Source: Rhynchonema sp. JSB1_4 (Eukaryota > Nematoda > Chromadorea > Monhysterida > Xyalidae). From it: 64,000 nucleotides of DNA. Location: positions 1 through 64,000 of the forward strand of contig JASAMV010008341.1 of assembly GCA_030248065.1 (NCBI GenBank). Direction: 5' to 3'. The notes beneath the pieces are model-generated. The model was not told the origin of the DNA and searched no databases. It saw only the letters and a program-made list of their open reading frames with translations. Below, in pieces: positions 54,001-62,613 of this stretch (within the stretch, counting starts at the first letter, position 1; each line of letters starts with the position of its first letter). Both the position numbers and the translations under genes were made by a program.

Positions 54001-57000
54001 TTCCTTATCACAATATGTTCCGTCGTTTTCATTTCGAAATATCACCACACCGTCTGAATCACATGGCTGTGCTGCCAACACAGGACTCATGTCTTTGCTC
54101 GTCCACGCGTCTGGACATGCGATTGTTTCACACATGGGTATCTTTGCCAGTAGAACCACGATCAACATGACAGTAGCCACGGGGCTCTTGAATGTGACTT
54201 TGTTCTTCGTTTTGTTCGACGGTTCGTTTGCACTTTGTTGCTTGTTTTGGATGTGCGCGTACTTGACATGCAACTGATTGTGCGTGTTCACCTGTTCTGA
54301 TGAATTGGCCTCCACTTCGAGTGGATACAGGAAATGAGTGGCTCTTGATGTAATTTGCCCACTTGGCAGTCGAATCATGGCCGTTCTCTCTTGTTTGTCT
54401 GTAGTTGATGGGAGAACTTGTTCGATTTGCGCCACAGGCCATTTACCGCGCGGCAGTTGGTCGACTTTGACCTGTACCAGCTGTCCGGCCTTCGGAATGC
54501 TCATTGCGTGTCGAGGTTTGCCTATCTTTGCATTGGTTCGTGATCGCAAATCCGTCAAATAGTCATTTTGGAATCGTTTGCGGAGCAAATTGCCCAGTTG
54601 AACTTTTTGTACGTACGCTTTTTTGAGCTTTTCGAGCTCTGTCGCTTTCTGGTTGGATTGTGAGTCGTTCTGCCCATCAGTGTTATTTGTGCGTATGTCA
54701 GGAAACGCCACAAATGGTTTCGTCATAACCAGGTCAACAGGTCTGATTGCAGTCCATTCTCCAATCTTCTCGCTAATAGCGGTCAATGGTCGCAGATTGA
54801 CAAATGCCGTTAGCTCGTATGCTAGTGTCACGAATTCATCGTATGTCACGAGTGCTCTCCCCAATGTCGGTTTCATTGTTTGCTTGACCAGTCCTACTAA
54901 TCGTTCGACTGCGCCTTGCCGATGCGGAGCGTTTGGAGTTGCAAACTCCCAATTGAACATTCGGCTTGACAAATATCGTGTGAATCGATTTTCGTCGATA
55001 CTGTCGCTGCTTGATTGTTTTTTGACCCAATCCATGAACTTGGAAGCCAGTACAAACGTTGTACTGTTGTCGGTTCGAACAACCGTGCTGACCAGTCCCA
55101 TTTTGCTGGTGAAACGCCGGAAACAATTGATGAACGCTTCTGTGGATTGGTCATTCACAACATCTATCCACAAGTACCGTGTGAAAAAACAACAGTACAG
55201 TACCAACCACACTTTCCTAATCACACCAGCGATGTTGTCACGAACTTTCATTGGTCCTGCATAATCGACAAACACACGTTCAAAAGTCCCAGGTTCGTGT
55301 CTTTCGGGCGGTAAAGGAGCAGCAGGCGGTGCAGCGAATGGTTTCGATCTTTGCTTTTGACACAAGACGCAATGTGAGATGACACTGTTGATAAAGGCTC
55401 GAGCTTTCGGCATCCAGTAATGATTGAGGTGGTTCACAAGCCAACGAGCCGACTGATGGTTTAGTGTTCGATGATAGTACTGCATAACAGCAGTCGCGAA
55501 ATATCCGTCTCGTGGCAAGAAATAGGGGTATCTGACATCATTGCTGCACTGTGCATACTCCAAATTTCGATTGGAACAACGGACAACACCTCGTTCATCA
55601 AGAAACAGACCGAACTTCGTGATCCATGGCAAAGCGGTGATTTTGTACAGCGAGTGAACCACATCAGCGATGTGCAGGCGTTGGTCTGCTTTCAACAGTG
55701 CATCGTGCGCCGTTTGTAGTTCGTGGGGGCGGATGGGACCTCGAGATTCGATAGATTTCATCCACGGTGTCATTGTGACGTGTTTGCTCTTCGATTCAAT
55801 GCTCAGCTTGTTCCACACTTTGATCTGCACAAATCGTAGCATTATGACCACCACTCTCAGGATGAACATGAATTGTAGGCTGTCTTTATTCTTCAGCAAT
55901 TCTGTGAAGTTGCTTGCCACTCCAGTGACCCTTTCATATTTGCGATTGTATTTCACCGAAGTCATGATGACCGGACTGCTACTGCCCCCTTTGGCAGTGT
56001 AGTGTTTACGCGGTCGTGTGCTTGGTGATGTCAAGGGCACTTTTCGTTCTTCAGCTGTGCTGATTTCTTCGTCATCAGTTGTCATGTATGGAACTTCTTG
56101 GGTTGGCCATTCAGATTGATTTTGTTTGAGCCACTTTGGTCCGTTCATCCAATCACTTGCCAGGAAATCGTTTACTTTGGTTGGTCGTGTTGCCATGTCA
56201 CTGATGTTGTGTTCGGAGGGAACATAGCAGAACGAGGTGTGAGTCACAGAATTGATTTGTAGCTTTCTGTTTGCTACGAATGCTTTCAACAATCGATCCG
56301 TGCTTGTCAACCAAAACAGCACGATGGTGGAATCCAACAACACAATGGCTTCGAGATCAGGCATATTCAATGCTTCTCTCGTCAGCAATATCAGTTTCAT
56401 GCCCAAATAACATGCTATCAGTTCTTGTCGTGGTACAGTTTGAGGGGAATCCACACTATTCAAGTGAACTTTGGCACACACGAATGTCACAACGACTCCT
56501 TCATCAGTTTCAGTTCGTATGTATAGCACAGCCGCACTGGCTATCGGAGACCCGTCACAGAACACAATTAACGTTGATTTTCCTTTGCGTGGTTGAGATC
56601 CAAAAAACCGAGGGAACTCCATTTCATACAACGGTTCCAATTCCTCAATGATATGATTCAGTTCTGTGCTTTGCTCCTTTGTCAGTTTATCTTCCCATTC
56701 TGCTCCTTTGGGCCATGCTGTTTGAACGAATCGTCTCAGTTTAATCTGGGCTGGTAGGCTGATGTTCAGTGGGTCATATCCCTGATTCATCAAGCTCCAT
56801 GTGTCTCTTTTATCATAGATGTCCTTGTGTACACGCTTTTTCGGTTTGGGTAGTTTGAGCGTGTCTGTGAACGAGTTGTAACGCATGCCCAATAGCTTCG
56901 TTTTGTTCAGGTCCTTCACATGCAGCTCAGGTCGAATATGTGCTCGCACCACTTCGTCACTCGAGAATGCCTCGTACAGATAGAATGATGCTGTTTGCCA

Positions 57001-60000
57001 GAACAATGGCCAAACATGTTCGTACATGGCAATCGCTTGTTCGCGTGTTTCAGCGACATACAGCAAATTGTCGACATAAAACGCGGTTTTCAACTCTTTG
57101 CATATGTGACAGGCACATTTGTCCAGTACCCAGTGAATGCACCTTTGCAACAACCAAGGCGCGGATACAATGCCAAAACTCAATCTTTCGAACCACATTT
57201 CAATTAGCTTCGCGCCTGGTTCCAATGATTCCAGCCAAAAAAATCTCATTAAACTTTTGGCTTCATCGTTCACTGCTATTGATGGGTACGCTTTACGCAC
57301 GTCGAGTGTGACGAACACAGCCTTGCCCCGTAACTTCACCAACCACACATCTATTGGCGTTAATTGCACATCACCTCGGAGTAGTGTATCATTCAGCGAC
57401 GGCTCGTGTTTTGATCGTTTTAGTGAACCGTGAAACACCGGTCTCACTTCAAATGTGGGATGTCCGGGTCTGTGCACCGGCATGTGAAACAAGTAATGAA
57501 CCATCATCTTTTCAATCATCATTTCCACGTCAGGAGCTTTCCCGGTGAATCCCATTTCTTTGAATTGCTCCAAAGCTTGATGGTACACATTGAGCATAAC
57601 CGGATTTTCGCGCATCCTGTCAATCAATCGCACTGTCATACAACGCACTTCTTGCTTGTTGTCCGGCAACGGTGCACGCGATTCGTGGGGCAGCACTTGA
57701 CGAGGTGGTATACCCACTTCCATACGATATCTGCCTTTTTCTTCCGTCGGTATTTGTTTCACGTTCGCTTTGAAATGAGCTTCGGCGGCTTCGTTATCCA
57801 GTTTATCAACATCGGGATTGATGCCGATTTTGGTCAGATCTCCGGTCACATCGATTTCCATCTTGTTAATCTTTGGGGGTGTGTCGAACATTGTACTTGT
57901 CACTGCAACAGTCACATCACTGACCATTTGATGAAATTCGTCATCCTGCGGGATTCGCACCAATGCGGGACCCAGTCTGGTATTCCAGATCACGTTGCCG
58001 GAGGGCAAGCTCAACATGGATTCGCTCATATCCATGAAATAGTGCAAATTGTCCATTCCAATCAGCAGTTGCGGACGCACGTACTTCTTGTTGTTGGTCC
58101 AGCTGGCTGGTATGACGATGTCAGGATGTCGTTTGCGCACAAACGCTTCATCACCTGCACTGATTTTGGCTTGCTCCATGGGTCCTCCGATGCTCGTGTC
58201 ATTCAACACCACAGCAGTGAGTGTTTTCGGGGGTTTCCCTTCGCAGTGTACGGTCAATCGAACGGTGTCATTAGGAATTGTCATGCGTGTGACTGCACTC
58301 GCATCATTCTTATCGTCAGTTTGATGACTGTGTATCGTATTGATGTGCAAGTGACCATTGCCCCGTTGAATTGGCAATCCCAGTTGATGCACACTGCGCG
58401 ATGTGACTATTGTGATATTCGCACATGTGTCACATGTGGTGTGTTGATTTTGCAACTGTCCATCACAATTTTCAACTTTTGCTTCCACCAACATCATTGT
58501 TGCAGATTGTGTTTCGGTTGTTTTGGTAGCTGGTGTTTCCAATTTGTTCGTTGTTGTGCTCATTACTGAGTACCGACTGTCACTTGTGTTTCCAGTATCA
58601 TCATCAACACTAGTATGGTATCCATCGTTGTCACTACCACTGTCACTGTTTTGCAACTCCAAGTCACTGATAGCGTCACACTCCGACTCCAACTGCGAAT
58701 CACTCATGTTTAGTTGTTTCAGCATGTCATCGTCGCTGGTATCACTGGTTTCTGCTTCCGAATCAATGTCGGTTAGATCCAGGTCCATCACCATATTCAC
58801 TGTTCTTGCGCTTTTGTTTGCACGGTCCTGTTTGTCTTTTTCCAGTTTGTAACAAAGCGAAGTGTGGTGGTTGATTTTCTTTGGACAATATCGATAACGA
58901 CACAATAACTGATTTCTTTGAGCGCACTTGTCTGCTTGATGATTTGGTTGCAGGCATATGAAACATTTGCCGTCCTCAGTCAACTTTTGCTTCCGAGCGT
59001 CCACCGTTGTGATTTTTGTACAACCCGTGTGACTATGTTCTTTGGACTCGCAGTATACACATGGCGTACCTGATTGCTTTTTCAGGGGCGATACCGTGCG
59101 TTTGAACGGTATTGGCTTTCTGCCTTTTGGGCTTTTTCGCCTCGGAAAGCTTTCGCTTCGTTTACTCGGCTGATATTCATCATGTTTTTCTCTTTGCTCA
59201 CTGTGCTGCATTGGCTGCGTCTCTGCGCCCTTTGCATAGTATTGCGTGCTCATTGCCGTATATTCCATATTGGGGTTGGAGACGCGTGTGGAGCGAGAAC
59301 GTCTTTGTTTGAATTTGGTATCGACTTCGCGTTTTGCACTGGGGAACATTTTGTGTTGGTGCAACATTTGGTGCTCAATGAGTGCATAGTGTTTCACCAG
59401 TTCATTAATTTCGAATATCACTCGACTGGTTGTTTGGTCGTGAATTCTGAGCTTTTTGTTCACTTCCAGTTGGATTTTCTTCGGAAACACTGACAATATC
59501 TTGGTGGCAATCGACCAATGTTCAATGCTCTCATCGCCTGCCAAATGTAATTGCCACACCATTGAACGCACCTTGTCCAGCGTGGCATAGCACGCGTCAA
59601 TATCAGTCGTGTAATTCTTGCTTCGCCCCGCACTTCTGATTGGTTGCAGTGTCAACAGAACCGTTCTCATGTGGTGCATCAGCAATTCTTTGTTCCCGTA
59701 GCGCTCCATGAGCATATCGACCGCAATTTTGTAGTTCGGTGATGGCACATCATCAATTACTGCCCGCGCAGGAGAGTTTTCAACCAAACACGCACGCAAC
59801 ATTCCCAGTTTGGTTGTACTATCCATTGCAGGGTTATAGTGATACCATGTGGAGAACTCAGACCAGAACGATGGAAATTTCAAAATATCCCTGCCGTCAA
59901 AAGATGGTGGCTTCAAAATCGGGTACTGCACAAACGTTCTCATTGGCGGTTGGGATGTGTATGGTACCTGGTTTTGACCCTGTGCTGTGCCATCTGCATT

Positions 60001-60795
60001 CATGTGCGCGGCAGGTGCGGTTTCTGGGGTTTGCCCTGGCCATGTCGTGTCCGGATCCAACGTCCAAAATGGCATTCTCTCCATGTTGTTATGCACCACG
60101 TATGTACCCATTTGTGCCGTACTGGACTGATTAGGGCCGTTAGGTGGACCTTTATTTTCTTCGTAATGAAACGGATTGCTGAACGATGCACTTGGAGATG
60201 GTCCATCTCGGGACAAATGAGATTCCTTGTGTGACTCTCTTGACGTGCTGAGCATGCCTGATGACCATTTGTGTTTGTCCAACATTTCATACACTTCCGA
60301 CAAATATGCTTCCCAGACTGATTTTTCTGAATGAAAATATTGTTCCAACTGTTTGTACCCTGGACTGTCTGGTGTTGGATTCGCTGCCTCAAAAAATCCC
60401 GCCTGCTCAGCTTTCTGTTCAGCGTCAGACACAATGTTGTCAATCCAATCTGTCCACCGTCTCATTTCAATGTCAAATTTATTCAGAGCAGTTTGAAAAT
60501 ACTCAATCATTCGCTTTGCCAGCCGTTTATGTTTTTGTAGCAACGAAAATGCGGCGGCGCTGTCCTTGGTTTCATCAAACTCATTTTGCAATGTGTCTTT
60601 GCTCGGAACTGGACAGGTGTTTCTCTCTTGCACGGCTTTTTCATACAAATTGATTAGCGACTGCTTAAAAGTTTTTGCCGTGACTTTAGCGAATGGTCTG
60701 CTCTCTGATTTTTCGTCAGTAATTTCGGTTTTGGTACTCATGATCGTGACAAATATGTATAGAATCAAGAATTGCAGTTTGAAATCCGAAAGCAT
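51073..60795 (-). CDS. BEL/Pao Gag-Pol-Env polyprotein (3,240 codons)
   Basis: One uninterrupted frame. Gag: a PPSFDGRDILKFPSFWSEF core of the DUF1759 type, then Cys/His knuckles CVYCESKEHSHTGC (~578) and CFICLQPNHQADKC (~608). Protease: around residue ~788 with Asp-Thr-Cys at the active-site position. Reverse transcriptase: motif A VTLDVRKAYP (~1163) and motif C YVDN (~1239). RNase H: FCDGS (~1413). Integrase: HHCC zinc region (~1778), catalytic Asp in FVDYAG (~1841), Asp in RTDNS (~1908), Glu in GAVERL (~1961), then a C-terminal DUF5641-like domain (~2110). The last ~1,050 residues are Env-like and secretory: internal signal sequences near ~2208 and ~2690, a membrane anchor near ~2560 and a final anchor near ~3180 with a basic tail. 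A GCYNCNVGG segment in the second half is typical of phlebovirus-type Gc proteins seen in some nematode BEL elements. Cleavage by the protease and host signal peptidase would be needed. Confidence 0.93.
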   Translation of the reverse strand: MLSDFKLQFLILYIFVTIMSTKTEITDEKSESRPFAKVTAKTFKQSLINLYEKAVQERNTCPVPSKDTLQNEFDETKDSAAAFSLLQKHKRLAKRMIEYFQTALNKFDIEMRRWTDWIDNIVSDAEQKAEQAGFFEAANPTPDSPGYKQLEQYFHSEKSVWEAYLSEVYEMLDKHKWSSGMLSTSRESHKESHLSRDGPSPSASFSNPFHYEENKGPPNGPNQSSTAQMGTYVVHNNMERMPFWTLDPDTTWPGQTPETAPAAHMNADGTAQGQNQVPYTSQPPMRTFVQYPILKPPSFDGRDILKFPSFWSEFSTWYHYNPAMDSTTKLGMLRACLVENSPARAVIDDVPSPNYKIAVDMLMERYGNKELLMHHMRTVLLTLQPIRSAGRSKNYTTDIDACYATLDKVRSMVWQLHLAGDESIEHWSIATKILSVFPKKIQLEVNKKLRIHDQTTSRVIFEINELVKHYALIEHQMLHQHKMFPSAKREVDTKFKQRRSRSTRVSNPNMEYTAMSTQYYAKGAETQPMQHSEQREKHDEYQPSKRSESFPRRKSPKGRKPIPFKRTVSPLKKQSGTPCVYCESKEHSHTGCTKITTVDARKQKLTEDGKCFICLQPNHQADKCAQRNQLLCRYRYCPKKINHHTSLCYKLEKDKQDRANKSARTVNMVMDLDLTDIDSEAETSDTSDDDMLKQLNMSDSQLESECDAISDLELQNSDSGSDNDGYHTSVDDDTGNTSDSRYSVMSTTTNKLETPATKTTETQSATMMLVEAKVENCDGQLQNQHTTCDTCANITIVTSRSVHQLGLPIQRGNGHLHINTIHSHQTDDKNDASAVTRMTIPNDTVRLTVHCEGKPPKTLTAVVLNDTSIGGPMEQAKISAGDEAFVRKRHPDIVIPASWTNNKKYVRPQLLIGMDNLHYFMDMSESMLSLPSGNVIWNTRLGPALVRIPQDDEFHQMVSDVTVAVTSTMFDTPPKINKMEIDVTGDLTKIGINPDVDKLDNEAAEAHFKANVKQIPTEEKGRYRMEVGIPPRQVLPHESRAPLPDNKQEVRCMTVRLIDRMRENPVMLNVYHQALEQFKEMGFTGKAPDVEMMIEKMMVHYLFHMPVHRPGHPTFEVRPVFHGSLKRSKHEPSLNDTLLRGDVQLTPIDVWLVKLRGKAVFVTLDVRKAYPSIAVNDEAKSLMRFFWLESLEPGAKLIEMWFERLSFGIVSAPWLLQRCIHWVLDKCACHICKELKTAFYVDNLLYVAETREQAIAMYEHVWPLFWQTASFYLYEAFSSDEVVRAHIRPELHVKDLNKTKLLGMRYNSFTDTLKLPKPKKRVHKDIYDKRDTWSLMNQGYDPLNISLPAQIKLRRFVQTAWPKGAEWEDKLTKEQSTELNHIIEELEPLYEMEFPRFFGSQPRKGKSTLIVFCDGSPIASAAVLYIRTETDEGVVVTFVCAKVHLNSVDSPQTVPRQELIACYLGMKLILLTREALNMPDLEAIVLLDSTIVLFWLTSTDRLLKAFVANRKLQINSVTHTSFCYVPSEHNISDMATRPTKVNDFLASDWMNGPKWLKQNQSEWPTQEVPYMTTDDEEISTAEERKVPLTSPSTRPRKHYTAKGGSSSPVIMTSVKYNRKYERVTGVASNFTELLKNKDSLQFMFILRVVVIMLRFVQIKVWNKLSIESKSKHVTMTPWMKSIESRGPIRPHELQTAHDALLKADQRLHIADVVHSLYKITALPWITKFGLFLDERGVVRCSNRNLEYAQCSNDVRYPYFLPRDGYFATAVMQYYHRTLNHQSARWLVNHLNHYWMPKARAFINSVISHCVLCQKQRSKPFAAPPAAPLPPERHEPGTFERVFVDYAGPMKVRDNIAGVIRKVWLVLYCCFFTRYLWIDVVNDQSTEAFINCFRRFTSKMGLVSTVVRTDNSTTFVLASKFMDWVKKQSSSDSIDENRFTRYLSSRMFNWEFATPNAPHRQGAVERLVGLVKQTMKPTLGRALVTYDEFVTLAYELTAFVNLRPLTAISEKIGEWTAIRPVDLVMTKPFVAFPDIRTNNTDGQNDSQSNQKATELEKLKKAYVQKVQLGNLLRKRFQNDYLTDLRSRTNAKIGKPRHAMSIPKAGQLVQVKVDQLPRGKWPVAQIEQVLPSTTDKQERTAMIRLPSGQITSRATHFLYPLEVEANSSEQVNTHNQLHVKYAHIQNKQQSANEPSNKTKNKVTFKSPVATVMLIVVLLAKIPMCETIACPDAWTSKDMSPVLAAQPCDSDGVVIFRNENDGTYCDKEVHCQINDSVPKHLNNKGQCVQQTPECTCPEKWMTQCAHTEQAPSKLTKNMITVLDSAQPNYCQVQQDDNNAVIHEQCEETSQLTLINQILTWDNVSRYVDELHIVENKKNVSHNAFECLGKSDAASSGTKEYCDVNKDCSATYSTKYCYYSGGMALYASVKNVLVPIRGYGVRKLQVHSFKNNPSVIEVSDSKLSVECTNRGVLHINVNIESTVTMIKICASVYCYSITPPHTKTQDFALTPEVVTGNDYQITAEIYVLGVLMKQQSLVCSGVSVCAHIEPYSMQYVTNPQCMSPIVLVLIIACLFLSGVCSIYCCSRTVYYTLRIAQICCAALCKCSMLTLNWTQRKAIKYQPLSSNDTEHLSPMPPTTASDIEMANALGPSTSKHSFSVTSGKSTHKSETGRPSNNKRSRLTKQLARSTLLCFIFCLCVQEAYGCADSVVVATNLNTCETSRNGTRQTKICKQKTHTELVLVPKTQKSCLILQEPDKTPLITLSVELVKANLECTPTKSYYTRSFTFKVVSSRRCPLAGSCSGRTCDSVLTNDIVNELANSECSQVVGHSFCQYSSYKSGCFLRSSKPCMFFRHCPKTSNNDVYTVQSCTEFKLKVSLRLNLTTPTDSTQDTVTLTPGAPQTVFQYYTVTLTGGIANTHVSLAGKSFMENADGKTIMLPMSPPGQPQVSLLGFLQCSDVVSAEKLDKYGCSYPEKSCSCGPASNKVKCSCRKHVLERLFNNNEYLLPKVTGGLTITRADSGAIHAEMTQYAAMRVHVSTKRFKVVQEVKIDTCTVSASRIQGCYNCNVGGKITVTCSTTYFETHATAYCADHTFTFGCAPKSTITDITLLMHEANVNITCDVRCVASRTSMLITGKLHYTPVSQISGSKKAHVHNIIPHDDKTNWNWFKGLDLFSWLKDIFKHGRLVILGLLIAVGVIVCCCYGGPLIHAKMKRTVKRMIRKRVKHKRTSAWRERVAEWQQNL

Positions 60796-61357
60796 TGGAA
60801 TTGCACTTTAGCGATCAAAATGTGTCACGAATATGTCTGTACACATGCAGTTATGAGCGAGTAACGTCAAACGTTAGGCCTTCACTTTTTGGTTACAATG
60901 CCAAACGATAACTGCCAGGCCCAATATTCAATATATTATGAATTTGAAATATTCAAAATTGTGATCAATGAAACGTTTTTTTTTTTTCAATTAACCGAAT
61001 ATCTAAATACCGTAAAATCGTAACTTCATGAACACGTATGTGGTACAAATGAATCAAATATTCTGTACACGAGCGTCCCACGTTCCACTCGGAATGACGG
61101 ATCAATCAAGTTGTCGTGACCCTCGCTTGATCGTAGACGATTGGATCACGTGCACACTGTCGACCTTGCCCCGATCGATCAGTAGATGGTCGCATACGCC
61201 GTCAAACTCCAGTAGACGTGGACGCACACCCGTTGTAGCGTAAAAGTACCACTGAAAGATGTTGAAACGCCACCAACACGGGTTTTGGTTAATTCACCGA
61301 ATATATATAATAGATTAGCACTGGGGCCCAACGAAAAGGCCAAAAAACCAATTAAAA
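60796..61357 (-). other. BEL 5' untranslated leader
   Basis: 562 bp between the polyprotein start and the candidate primer-binding site. No ORF of interest. Packaging signals would be expected here but none can be recognised by eye. Confidence 0.6.
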
Positions 61358-61370
61358 GTGACGATCACCA
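61358..61370 (-). promoter_or_regulatory. candidate primer-binding site of the BEL element
   Basis: On the minus strand, 8 bases inside the 5' LTR, the sequence is TGGTGATCGTCAC. It starts with the TGG expected for pairing with a tRNA CCA end. The tRNA species is not assigned. Confidence 0.45.
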
Positions 61371-61378
61371 GAAATAGT

Positions 61379-61770
61379 TGTGTAGCTCTGTTCTCGTTAC
61401 AAGTGCGACTCTGCCATGTGTTGCCTCATGTGGTTGTTGTTGTTGTTGTGTTGAAGCATCAGCTAGTCAACATTGCAGCAACGACCGTTTAGTCGGCAGA
61501 ATCACGCAAGTAGGTTGGTAACGAGTGAAACAACATGCACCAGCAGCAATCAACCCAGGTTGTACAAATGTACGTTCCCATCGTCTCAATTGAAATGAAC
61601 ATGCAAATCCCTTTATCTGAATAGTTCGATGATACCAGTTTCTTTCATTCTTCTTTTCCATTCAATTGGAAACCGCTTCTTTCAAGTTCTTTCCCAGTCG
61701 TTTCCTTTCATTTCGAGATCACCCACTCGATCTCATCCTTCTTTTGTTCACCTTGGCTGAAAGCCACACA
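61379..61770 (-). repeat. BEL 5' LTR
   Basis: Same 392 bp as the 3' LTR. Followed on its outer side by GAGAT, the target duplication. Transcription of the element should start in this copy and run toward lower coordinates. Confidence 0.95.
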
Positions 61771-61868
61771 GAGATGAAGAAGGAGGGAAGCACAAACTTC
61801 TCCACGCCCAGCTACCACCTGAGCGCCCAGTGGGGCAACAGATGGCTAAACACCAGGCCACCTTGCTA
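61771..61868 (+). pseudogene. GIY-YIG-like endonuclease fragment (right piece)
   Basis: Resumes the reading frame of 48785-48891 after the BEL insertion and ends at TAG (61866-61868). It contains STNF and YHLSAQW, matching the terminal Asn and Trp positions of Penelope-type GIY-YIG domains. The only break in the frame is the BEL element itself. Confidence 0.4.
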
Positions 61869-61939
61869 GATCAGGGACTCCCCTTGATAAATTAGGGTTA
61901 AGCACATGTCTCCTTGAAATTTGCAAAAATCAGGCAACA

Positions 61940-62022
61940 ACAGGTGTTATAACTGAAAAAGTTATAACACATGAATAATAACACACGTGTTATAACTGAA
62001 AAAGTTATAACACATGAACTTG
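61940..62022. repeat. two tandem hairpins in the Penelope-like 3' region
   Basis: GTGTTATAACTGAAAAAGTT followed by ATAACACATGAA occurs twice (about 61946-61977 and 61987-62018). Each copy can fold as TTATAAC / GTTATAA around CTGAAAAA. Confidence 0.7.
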
Positions 62023-62066
62023 GTGGTCTTAGGTAATTATAGCACTTTAAGAACCTTGTAATTGTC

Positions 62067-62280
62067 CCCTCGATAGTCGAATGGTTAAAGCGTTAGACTC
62101 ACAGCCCAACGCCTCAAGTTCGATACCGCGCAGCGGACACATTAGCCTGATGACGACAGCAGGATCCGATGTCGAAACGTCGCAATCTCGCCCCACCAGG
62201 CGACTTACCCTAACCCAACAGCCCTCGTCAGATCTACCCCCAGTGGCTGGCAATAAGACCACAACAAATTTTTCGCAAAA
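62067..62280 (+). repeat. Penelope-like terminal repeat (right copy) with tRNA-like boxes
   Basis: Starts CCCCTCGATAGTCGAATGG. An A-box-like TAGTCGAATGG (62074-62084) and a B-box-like AGTTCGATACC (62117-62127) stand 43 bp apart, as in tRNA genes. A hammerhead-like core follows. The copy ends GCAAAA directly before AAGTGATGATATT (62281-62293), the 13-bp target duplication. It could also be read as a tRNA-derived SINE; the inverted partner at 48568-48784 and the shared duplication favour a single inserted unit. Confidence 0.6.
62147..62178 (+). ncRNA. hammerhead-ribozyme-like core
   Basis: CTGATGA (62147-62153), a stem-forming CGACA...UGUCG-type segment and GAAAC (62174-62178) are arranged as in hammerhead ribozymes. 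In the left copy the stem pairs perfectly (CGACA/TGTCG), but that pairing consumes the G before AAA, one base short of the canonical core. Activity is therefore doubtful. Hammerheads are known from Penelope-like terminal repeats. Confidence 0.4.
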
Positions 62281-62293
62281 AAGTGATGATATT

Positions 62294-62613
62294 GTAGATA
62301 CATGAGACACAGTATGCATGTAACGTACCTGTGGTACTTCGATACCACACTCCATCGGCGAACTCAAAGATCAGATATAAATGTACGAGCGATTCAGCCG
62401 CCGGACAAGTGTTTCTGCAGCTTAATGAATGCTATATATGGAAACACCCTTCATAAGTGGTGTGCGCATAGGCAAAGTCACGAAAGTTACTTATAAATTA
62501 ACTCGCATTTGTTTACGTTTTGTTGCGCGTTTTTGCGACAAATTTGTCTAATTTTCATCGTATCTAAGACTCAAACAAATTTCAAAAAAAATATTTGTTC
62601 AAACTTCTTTTCC
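62294..62613. mobile_element. right half of the interrupted CAGGGTTGGGCA-family MITE
   Basis: AAACACCCTTCATAA...TTTTTGCG...TTTTCCAGCCCTG matches the right half of the intact copy at 29034-29481 in order. It is separated from its left half (48370) by the Penelope-like insertion and the BEL element. Confidence 0.55.

Larger units (their letters stand above)
48892..61770 (-). mobile_element. complete BEL/Pao retrotransposon with Env-like region and antisense genes
   Basis: A 12,879-bp element bounded by two identical 392-bp LTRs (TGTGT...ACACA on the plus strand), with the 5-bp target duplication GAGAT at 48887-48891 and 61771-61775. The sense strand is minus. From its 5' end it runs: LTR (61379-61770), a short leader with a candidate primer-binding site, one Gag-Pol-Env frame (51073-60795), a ~1.8-kb region carrying genes on the opposite strand (49706-50753), and the 3' LTR (48892-49283). 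LTR identity and the intact long frame indicate very recent insertion and probable competence. It landed inside a Penelope-like fragment. A polypurine tract next to the 3' LTR was not recognised. Confidence 0.93.

Noticed and set aside
54089..58852. Plus-strand open frames of up to 379 codons opposite the BEL polyprotein
   Set aside because: They are shadows of the long minus-strand coding frame. They lack splice signals and family similarity, unlike the SGNH gene, which has conserved motifs and introns outside the polyprotein.
62067..62130. A tRNA gene
   Set aside because: A- and B-box-like sequences are present at tRNA spacing, but no acceptor stem closes around them, and the sequence recurs as an inverted repeat in a mobile unit.
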